Of a stretch of DNA of 6,922 bases, positions 1 to 4,977 are shown in pieces. The notes beneath the pieces were generated by a model that saw nothing but the letters and a program-made list of their open reading frames with translations, did no database searches and was not told the DNA's origin. The translations under genes and the position numbers were made by a program. The number at the start of each line of letters is the position of its first letter. Within the stretch, counting starts at the first letter, position 1. The stretch is from Desulfobacterales bacterium (lineage in GTDB: Bacteria; Desulfobacterota; Desulfobacteria; Desulfobacterales; JASFBJ01), in contig JASFBJ010000194.1 in the NCBI GenBank assembly GCA_030149585.1, positions 1-6,922 of the forward strand. The letters run 5' to 3'.

Positions 1-115
1 CAAGCCTGAATCCTGATGGGTGACTGGTGCGGATTAATATGCCGTGAACCAACAAAAAGAAATAACAGATGTGAATATAAATTTTTTTGTGCTTTTATTC
101 TACGTAAAAAATTAC

Positions 116-134
116 AAAAAAAAATATTTTTTTT
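116..134. repeat. A-tract/T-tract near-palindrome
   Basis: Nine A, then TA, then eight T form an almost perfect palindrome, followed directly by TTGACA (133-138) and another run of eight T at 148-155. Such tracts are usually intrinsically curved or easily melted. I see no properly spaced -10 element after the TTGACA, so I do not call a promoter. Confidence 0.4.
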
Positions 135-155
135 GACAGGAGAGGTGTTTTTTTT

Positions 156-185
156 ACTTTACTTTACTTTACTTTACTTGACTTA
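156..185. repeat. ACTTT pentanucleotide tandem repeat
   Basis: Four exact copies of ACTTT are followed by the degenerate units ACTTG and ACTTA, six units in 30 bases, preceded directly by a T run. It lies outside any gene. Short tandem arrays of this kind can change copy number by replication slippage. The word ACTTTACTTG (171-180) occurs in reverse complement as the last 10 bases of the window (6913-6922). Confidence 0.8.
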
Positions 186-256
186 ACCTTTAATGGGTGA
201 CCCCTCACTATAAAAAGTTGTCTATAGCGAATTCACCACTACTTATTAAGCACTAC

Positions 257-312
257 AAAAAAAAGATCAAAATATTTCAGGAGCAGAAAGTTTCCCCGCC
301 CCTGAAATATTT
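257..312 (-). terminator. Rho-independent terminator of the DUF134-DUF5320 unit
   Basis: A perfect 12-bp inverted repeat (270-281 with 301-312, core AAATATTTCAGG) lies 47 bases past the stop of the last minus-strand gene. Read on the minus strand, the 19-base interior continues the stem through G-C, G-U and A-U pairs, giving about 20 paired positions around a 3-base loop. The hairpin is followed after a few bases by eight T (complement of A at 257-264). On the plus strand the same interior would give C/A mismatches and no T tract follows, so the element acts in the minus direction. This fixes the 3' end of the leftmost operon. Confidence 0.75.
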
Positions 313-359
313 GCGACCTGTTTATAAAAAATCGGTTGCTCTGATTCCAAAAGAACAGA

Positions 360-719
360 TTATTCTGAAGCGCTTTTTTTGAGTTCCTCAAGCCTTTTGG
401 TAGCGGCATCTAATGAATTTTTTAAATAATCGACTTCAGCCCTTAAAGCATTTGTCTCATCTGCCTGCTCAAAAGGGGCTGCTGCTTCATATGCCGGTAG
501 ATACCATCCAGATCCTCTTCCATATCCGGAACCTCTTCCTCTTCCATTACCGAAACCTCTTCTAAAACCCGATCCACGACCAAAACCAGCGCCATAACCA
601 GGCCCTCTGAATCCTCCGGCAACTCCTGGATTATAACCAGTTGGGGAATTGCAATTTCCCATTGCCCTTCCCGTCATGGGCCCTGCTCCCTGAGGGCCTG
701 TTCCATTAAATCCTGGCAT
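360..719 (-). CDS. DUF5320-like protein with coiled-coil tail
   Basis: Encodes 119 residues. The N-terminus (about 1-24) has the signature seen in DUF5320 proteins: MPGFNGTGPQGAGPMTGR followed by a lone cysteine (C23) in GNCN. Residues about 25-73 are a low-complexity Gly/Arg/Phe/Tyr segment with repeated GxGRGSG units. Residues about 82-116 have a heptad-like pattern (ALRAEVDYLKNSLDAATKRL) predicting a coiled coil, so the protein probably oligomerises. A strong Shine-Dalgarno, AGGGAGG, sits 8 bases before the ATG. It is the last gene of the minus-strand unit, 41 bases after its smaller relative, with a terminator behind it. No enzymatic domain, signal peptide or membrane segment is visible. 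The family's function is unknown to me; members are often found beside NifX/NifB-like and Mrp/MinD-like metal-cofactor genes, so a metal- or cofactor-related role is a guess. Confidence 0.8.
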   Translation of the reverse strand: MPGFNGTGPQGAGPMTGRAMGNCNSPTGYNPGVAGGFRGPGYGAGFGRGSGFRRGFGNGRGRGSGYGRGSGWYLPAYEAAAPFEQADETNALRAEVDYLKNSLDAATKRLEELKKSASE

Positions 720-760
720 TTTATTCGCCTCCCTGTCTTTTTTTTTATTTGCGGCTAATA

Positions 761-982
761 TTATCGTCTATTACTGTTGCCCTGACCGGCGCCTCCGCCC
801 CGGCCGCCTCTACCCTGTCCAGCGCCTTTTCCTGAGCCCCTGCCCTGGCCTGAGCCCCGGCCTGTACCCTGACTCTGGTTAGCTGCGCGACCGGAAGTTT
901 TACCTGTTGAATTACAAGCGCCTCGGCCTCGGCCTGTCATTGGTCCCTGGCCGGCTGGTCCTGTTGCATCTCCTCTTGGCAT
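761..982 (-). CDS. Small Gly/Arg-rich DUF5320-like protein
   Basis: Encodes 73 residues starting MPRGDATGPAGQGPMTGR, with the same N-terminal signature and single cysteine (GACN, C23) as the next gene. The rest is almost entirely Gly, Arg, Gln, Ser and Ala in an irregular six-residue repeat of the type GRGSGQ/GRGSGK/GAGQGR, ending NSNRR. It has no coiled coil. The ATG at 982 is chosen because a near-ideal AAAGGAGG site ends 8 bases before it; an in-frame GTG at 991 lies inside that ribosome-binding site and is unlikely. It sits 30 bases after the DUF134 gene and 41 bases before the second DUF5320-like gene, so the three are probably cotranscribed. The composition suggests a disordered, very basic protein that could bind nucleic acid or metal through its cysteine; this is inference. 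Confidence 0.75.
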   Translation of the reverse strand: MPRGDATGPAGQGPMTGRGRGACNSTGKTSGRAANQSQGTGRGSGQGRGSGKGAGQGRGGRGGGAGQGNSNRR

Positions 983-1012
983 ATTATTCACCTCCTTTTA
1001 TTTGAAATTTAG

Positions 1013-1351
1013 TTACCTTGAAAATTTTCCTTTGCCTCTTCCACGGTGACGACGCCCCTGTCGACCCCGAAATTCATACATTCCGCCCCCGATCCTCAGA
1101 ATTTTTCCGGTAACCAGGGCATTCGCAACAATGCTTCGAGCCTCGGACAATATCCTTCCATAAGTTTGACGAGACACTTTCATCAACTTTGCTGCAGAAT
1201 CCTGATCCAGGCCTTCAAAATCGCTGAGTCTGATTGATTCCATTCCCTCTATGGAAAGTAAGACTTCACCTGAAGTAAATCCTCTCTCAGGAACAAAAGT
1301 TTTGATAACAGGATATCCTGATACAAATCTCGGTTTTAGTGGTCTGGGCAT
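1013..1351 (-). CDS. DUF134-family predicted DNA-binding regulator
   Basis: Encodes 112 residues. It begins MPRPLKPR, the usual start of DUF134 (COG1342) proteins, and carries their core: ESIRLSDFEGLDQDSAAKLM at about 38-57, then KVSRQTYGRILSEAR at about 58-72, a helix-turn-helix resembling sigma-factor region 4, then GKILRIGGG at 82-90. The C-terminus (93-112) is an Arg/Gly-rich basic tail; I see none of the cysteine pairs that some relatives carry there. The ATG at 1351 is preferred because AGGAG lies 8 bases upstream and the family motif starts there; the in-frame ATG at 1375 would fall in the operator and at about the start of the transcript. First gene of a three-gene unit with two DUF5320-like genes, and divergent from the RACE-type ATPase. 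Autoregulation through the flanking inverted repeats is likely but unproven. Confidence 0.88.
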   Translation of the reverse strand: MPRPLKPRFVSGYPVIKTFVPERGFTSGEVLLSIEGMESIRLSDFEGLDQDSAAKLMKVSRQTYGRILSEARSIVANALVTGKILRIGGGMYEFRGRQGRRHRGRGKGKFSR

Positions 1352-1367
1352 TAATTCATCTCCTGTT

Positions 1368-1436
1368 ATGGTCATTTGATAAAAACATAATTCGCATTTG
1401 ATTATATGTCAAGTATTATTTTGGTCAAATGACCAT
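1368..1436. promoter_or_regulatory. Inverted-repeat operator pair around the DUF134 promoter
   Basis: The 12-base word TCAAATGACCAT occurs on the plus strand at 1425-1436 and in reverse complement at 1368-1379. The upstream copy is part of a perfect dyad, TGGTCA-AA-TGACCA (1422-1435); the downstream copy is an imperfect dyad, TGGTCA-TT-TGATAA (1369-1382), overlapping the predicted transcription start. The dyad centres are 53 bp apart, about five helical turns, so both would face the same side. A third partial match, ATTTGAT, lies in the promoter spacer (1396-1402). The arrangement fits a regulator repressing its own promoter, most simply the DUF134 protein. Confidence 0.55.
1384..1412 (-). 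promoter_or_regulatory. Sigma-70-type promoter of the DUF134 unit
   Basis: On the minus strand TTGACA (1412-1407) is separated by 17 bases from TATGTT (1389-1384), a perfect -35 with a 4-of-6 -10 box. Transcription would begin near 1377, leaving a leader of about 26 bases before the ATG at 1351, enough for the AGGAG site. Confidence 0.6.
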
Positions 1437-1490
1437 TATATTTTAAAATTCTGGACTCCCAAAAAGAGCGTGGCTTTAAACCCTGTCAGG

Positions 1491-1571
1491 TTATCGTTTA
1501 TTGACAAATTAAAGAGAATTATTTAAATGAGGTCTTAAAACTTTGACCGCGCTTATATTATCGTTTATTGA
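1491..1571. repeat. 14-bp direct repeat upstream of the RACE gene
   Basis: TTATCGTTTATTGA occurs exactly at 1491-1504 and 1558-1571, a period of 67 bp, both between the DUF134 promoter and the RACE start. The first copy overlaps the candidate -35 box; the second lies in the presumed leader. They may be binding sites for a regulator of the RACE gene. Confidence 0.5.
1501..1528 (+). promoter_or_regulatory. Candidate promoter of the RACE gene
   Basis: TTGACA at 1501-1506 and TTAAAT at 1523-1528 (4 of 6) are 16 bases apart, about 86 bases before the ATG. The region is AT-rich, so the -10 assignment is weak, but the -35 is exact and overlaps the first 14-bp direct repeat. Confidence 0.35.
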
Positions 1572-1614
1572 AGCCATTCCCTGATTATATTTATAAGGAG
1601 CTTAATTGAAATAG

Positions 1615-3189
1615 ATGAAGCCTGAAACCAATTTTGATGATCATGATTTTAAAAAAAATGGACGTGTACGCACGGTTATACTAAATCCTCCCAGCCTTCA
1701 GGATAATATTGCCGATGCTGAACGTCTTACAGGAGCCCTGGCACAGCAGCTAAAAACCAGGCATATCTATCTTGATCAGGCTTTAATGCCGACACTTTCC
1801 AGACGCCTTCGCAAATGGGACTATCAGGCCCGGTGTCTGTTTAATATTGATGGCGCTAATTTGAGAGTCAGTCATTTGATGGGGCCGCGTGATGATCGAA
1901 TTTTGGCTGGAGTTGCTGTGGATTTAGGCACCAGCCGGATTGTTTTGCGGCTGGTGAATCTGGCCGACGGTCAGCATCTTGCTGAAACTTCTTTTGATAA
2001 TCCACAGATAAATATTGCCCCTGATGTGCTGGCCCGGATTCATTTTTGTGAAACCGGCAATGATGGCCTGAGTAAATTAAGATCTCTGGTGGTTGATGCT
2101 CTTAATTCCCACATTAAAACTCTGGTAGAGGATCAGGGATTATCAGTTGAAGATGTTTATTTTATGACAATGGCCGGTAATACAACCATGACTCATCTTT
2201 TTTTGGGGCTTGATCCCCACTGGCTTATTAGGGAACCTTATATTCCGGTTGTTAATCGCCCAGGCCTGATTGGAACCCGAAGCTTAGGGATTAAAATTCA
2301 TCCGCGCGCCAATATTTATATTTTTCCAAATATCGGCAGTTATTTTGGCGGAGATTTGATTGCAGGTATTCTCTATTCAGGGTTATATAAGTCTGAAGAA
2401 ACGGCTATTTTGGTGGATGTGGGTACTAATGCTGAAGTTGTTTTGGGCAATAAAGACTGGATGATGGCCTGCGCCGGGGCAGCCGGCCCTGCCCTTGAAG
2501 GGGGCGTGACAAAAATGGGCATGATGGCCGGCTCTGGAGCTATTGACCGGATTAAAATTGACCCTGTGACCGGTGAATTCAAGATTCATATAATTGACGA
2601 AATACAGCCGGTTGGCATTTGCGGTTCAGGCGTCATTGATTTGGCTGCTGCACTGTTTAAGGCTGGCCTAGTTGATATCCGCGGGAAATTAATACCTAAG
2701 CACTGTCAAGACCGGTTTTCAGAAAAAAACGGAATTCAGTTTTTGCAGGTGGTGCCTGCCAAAGATTCTGCAACAAAGGAGGATTTGGCCATCACTCAGG
2801 CGGATCTTGACAGTCTGATACGCTCCAAAGCCGCCATGTATACAATTTTAGAGACAATCAGCACCACAATGGGGATTTCGCTGGCTGACCTGAGCACATT
2901 CTATATTGCCGGCACTTTTGGCTCTTTTATTAATCCTGAATCAGCAATTACCATTGGCATGATACCGGATTTGCCGCTTGAGCGGTACCACTCTTTAGGC
3001 AATAGTTCATTAGGCGGAGCGAGCATGGCCCTTTTATCCCACACTATGCAGGCCAAAGCTGAGAAAATTCGGGACGAGATCACCTATCTTGAGCTTAATG
3101 TTAATCAGGAGTTCATGAACAGGTTTTCAGCAGCTAAATTCCTGCCTCATACTGATCCTGGCCGTTTTCCATCAGTAAAAAATTATTAA
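1615..3189 (+). CDS. RACE-type ASKHA ATPase lacking the [2Fe-2S] domain
   Basis: Encodes 524 residues related to reductive activators of corrinoid enzymes (RACo-like, DUF4445/COG3894), which use ATP to return inactive Co(II) corrinoid proteins to Co(I). Residues about 17-95 match the middle domain (VRTVILNPPSLQDN). The ASKHA nucleotide-binding fold follows: VAVDLGTS 100-107, AGNTTMTHLFLG 187-198, LVDVGTNAEVVLG 266-278, CAGAAGPALEGG 286-297, GICGSGVID 334-342, FYIAGTFGSF 429-438, and the C-terminal ELNVNQEFMNRFSAAKFLPHT 493-513. The C-terminus is complete. The roughly 90-residue N-terminal ferredoxin domain of typical members (about 600-640 residues) is missing, and the upstream DNA holds no remnant of it. 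The five cysteines are scattered. AAGGAG (1595-1600) is 14 bases from the ATG, which directly follows an in-frame TAG. Probably cytosolic. Electrons would have to come from a separate protein, or the activity differs. No corrinoid protein or methyltransferase gene is adjacent. Confidence 0.85.
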   Translation: MKPETNFDDHDFKKNGRVRTVILNPPSLQDNIADAERLTGALAQQLKTRHIYLDQALMPTLSRRLRKWDYQARCLFNIDGANLRVSHLMGPRDDRILAGVAVDLGTSRIVLRLVNLADGQHLAETSFDNPQINIAPDVLARIHFCETGNDGLSKLRSLVVDALNSHIKTLVEDQGLSVEDVYFMTMAGNTTMTHLFLGLDPHWLIREPYIPVVNRPGLIGTRSLGIKIHPRANIYIFPNIGSYFGGDLIAGILYSGLYKSEETAILVDVGTNAEVVLGNKDWMMACAGAAGPALEGGVTKMGMMAGSGAIDRIKIDPVTGEFKIHIIDEIQPVGICGSGVIDLAAALFKAGLVDIRGKLIPKHCQDRFSEKNGIQFLQVVPAKDSATKEDLAITQADLDSLIRSKAAMYTILETISTTMGISLADLSTFYIAGTFGSFINPESAITIGMIPDLPLERYHSLGNSSLGGASMALLSHTMQAKAEKIRDEITYLELNVNQEFMNRFSAAKFLPHTDPGRFPSVKNY

Positions 3190-3225
3190 CACCAAACAAA
3201 ATTTCTTAATAATTATTCTCAAAAA
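3190..3225. other. Convergent gene junction without clear terminator
   Basis: The RACE gene and the DUF6178-like gene end tail to tail, 36 bases apart. The only symmetry is an AT-only 7-bp inverted repeat (AATAATT 3208-3214 with AATTATT 3224-3230), too weak for a convincing intrinsic terminator. Read-through antisense transcription or Rho-dependent ends are possible. Confidence 0.4.
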
Positions 3226-4977
3226 TTATTCAATGATAAACAGTTTTATGAATTTGGGATCAAGGAATTCCAGGGCAACCCGGCCCAGCTCATTTTCAAC
3301 TTCTTTAAAAAGTTTTTCAAGGCCCTTGCCCATTCGATTGGTAATGGCAAAATCATCAAGACCTGTTAAATCGGAAAGCCAGCTTAAAAAATTGCTTTTC
3401 ATTGAATCTTTTATTTTGCTGGATTTGCCGTTATTTTGCCAGAGATCTTCAAAAAAATATTTAAACTTTTCAAAGTCTAAGGTCAAAAGATTATTTTCAG
3501 ATATGTTAAGACCGGAATATGAAACAGCCCAGCCAGTCAGAAGCAGGTTTTTATAGGTAAGAAATTCGGTGGTTTTAAGACTTGCCGGATTGATTTGGGC
3601 AAGTGCGAGAAGATCGTCAAAGGCAATAATTTCATCCAGCACAGCGCTTGTTATTTTAATATCTTCTAAGGAAGAAAAATCTCTATATAAGAGACTGCCT
3701 TTAAAATTGGAAAAAAAGAGCGGTTTTTTGATTAAAAGACCTCCCAGCACACCGACAAAGGCTTCATCCCAGAAACTAAGGGGCAAACCAGCTTTAACAA
3801 ACCAGCTACTATTATACCATTTTTTTGCCCGCCATTTCAGTTCAAGCACCTCATGGAAAGCCACCTGGAATATATTGATCAAGAAGTATTTTGAAAGACT
3901 TGCCACGTCCTGATTTGAATCCGGCTTATGATTTGAGGCCTTAATCTTTTCAAGCCCAAGACTAAGATAAGAGGCTGCCTTCAAGACAACCTCATCAAGT
4001 GTGTCGCGCTGTTTTATCTCTTTTTGATCAGCAGCGATGAGTTGATTACAAAGACTTGTAAATTCAAATTTTAACTCTTCCAGTAATATTGGATCAATAA
4101 TTTTTTGCAGGGCCCGACTAAATATATTATCTTTGGGCAGAATATTAAAAGTATAAATTGGTACTAAAGTCATAGCCTCAATCATAACATCGGCAAATTT
4201 TGCGGAAGATGAGGTTTTGCGCTGCATTTTGGCCAAATCCGTGACTTTAAGGGGTTGATAAATCCCAATGGCTTCATCAAAAGGCAAATACCCTTTTTCA
4301 GCAAGTCTTATATTTCGCAACCTGAAATTTTCTTCTTCTACTTCTGCCGGGATGACGGAGGCAGATTCCAGCAAAATGTTTTGATACCTCATATGATCTT
4401 CTCTGGAAAGTCTATCTAAAAATGTCTTAATGCTTGTTCTTATTGATTGGGTTGTTGATTCAGACCTTTGTTCATTTTCGTCTGCAAATAGTCCGTAGTT
4501 AATCCTCACATAAAAAATATCATCTTCGGTAAAAAAATCATCGCCAAAATCAGAAGGATCCTGGTTTTTCTCACGGATTCTAACTTCAATGGTGTTAAAC
4601 AAAATCAGTTCCATAAGATCTAAGCGCTCTTCACTGAAACGGCCTGCAACTCGCGCAGGATCTACCTTGAGAAATCGGTCTATCCATTGCATTGCAGCTT
4701 GAATATCCAAACGGTCTTTTTGCCAGATTTCAACATCCAGCATATACTCCCATTGCCTGTCAGAGGCCAGCTCAATTAAAGGGAAAGAATCATCAAGACC
4801 AATATCGTTAATTAGAAAATATAAGTCCTCTTCTGGAAAAGAGTGTACCAGCGCCGCCGGCGCCGGGGCATCTAAAATGAAATCCAGGGCTTTTTCAGGA
4901 GGCATGGATAATATTTGATGGCGTTGAGTCAAAAGCTTTTGCTTTGTATTTACGAGAAGCTCTTTTTTTTTATTCAT
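3226..4977 (-). CDS. DUF6178-like protein of unknown function
   Basis: Encodes 583 residues with no signal peptide or membrane segment, so it is probably cytosolic. The N-terminal segment, including YFLINDIGLDDSFPLIELAS (53-72) and RQWEYMLDVEIWQKDRLD (74-91), and a later NIRLAEKGYLPFDEAIGIYQ (222-241) match what I remember of DUF6178 proteins from Desulfobacterota; I cannot confirm this by search. The rest is mostly helical, with acidic stretches (145-154, 211-217) and no recognisable catalytic motif. Its ATG overlaps the last 8 bases of the ampG gene, and the only purine-rich site (AAAGGA) is about 14 bases upstream, so translation is probably coupled to ampG. The stop faces the RACE stop across 36 bases. 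Coupling to a muropeptide permease hints at a role in cell-wall recycling or envelope sensing; this is inference from context alone. Confidence 0.7.
   Translation of the reverse strand: MNKKKELLVNTKQKLLTQRHQILSMPPEKALDFILDAPAPAALVHSFPEEDLYFLINDIGLDDSFPLIELASDRQWEYMLDVEIWQKDRLDIQAAMQWIDRFLKVDPARVAGRFSEERLDLMELILFNTIEVRIREKNQDPSDFGDDFFTEDDIFYVRINYGLFADENEQRSESTTQSIRTSIKTFLDRLSREDHMRYQNILLESASVIPAEVEEENFRLRNIRLAEKGYLPFDEAIGIYQPLKVTDLAKMQRKTSSSAKFADVMIEAMTLVPIYTFNILPKDNIFSRALQKIIDPILLEELKFEFTSLCNQLIAADQKEIKQRDTLDEVVLKAASYLSLGLEKIKASNHKPDSNQDVASLSKYFLINIFQVAFHEVLELKWRAKKWYNSSWFVKAGLPLSFWDEAFVGVLGGLLIKKPLFFSNFKGSLLYRDFSSLEDIKITSAVLDEIIAFDDLLALAQINPASLKTTEFLTYKNLLLTGWAVSYSGLNISENNLLTLDFEKFKYFFEDLWQNNGKSSKIKDSMKSNFLSWLSDLTGLDDFAITNRMGKGLEKLFKEVENELGRVALEFLDPKFIKLFIIE

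Larger units (their letters stand above)
1..256. other. AT-rich non-coding left flank
   Basis: No credible gene lies here. All three plus frames meet a stop within the first 25 bases. One minus frame is open across roughly positions 1-70 but has no ATG, no ribosome-binding site and no recognisable protein, so I treat it as chance. The stretch holds long homopolymer runs, a near-palindromic A9-TA-T8 tract at 116-134, and the pentanucleotide array listed separately. A 9-base word, ATGGGTGAC, occurs at 16-24 and again at 193-201; it is too short to interpret. Together with the terminator and the short 3' flank, positions 1-359 are gene-free. Confidence 0.6.

Noticed and set aside
116..161. TTGACA at 133-138 as a -35 box, or the AT-rich tract as a replication or attachment site
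   Set aside because: No -10 element at suitable spacing, no iterons or DnaA-type boxes recognised, and no integrase or tRNA gene nearby.
197..382. 61-codon plus-strand ORF
   Set aside because: It runs through the minus-strand terminator hairpin and into the end of the DUF5320-like gene, has no ribosome-binding site and no recognisable protein.
761..774. TTATCGTCTATTAC, similar to the 14-bp direct repeat upstream of the RACE gene
   Set aside because: It is the coding end and stop codon of the small DUF5320-like gene and differs from the repeat, so the resemblance is probably chance.
782..960. GC-rich repetitive stretch resembling a CRISPR or minisatellite array
   Set aside because: It is explained by the Gly/Arg/Gln repeat coding of the small DUF5320-like protein; units are short, irregular and in frame, with no spacers.
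1046..1237. 63-codon plus-strand ORF antisense to DUF134
   Set aside because: The opposite strand encodes a clear DUF134 protein; this frame has no recognisable features.
3233..3913. Two plus-strand ORFs of 107 and 114 codons
   Set aside because: They are antisense to the DUF6178-like gene, rich in Ser/Lys/Arg as expected of shadow frames, and have no family resemblance.
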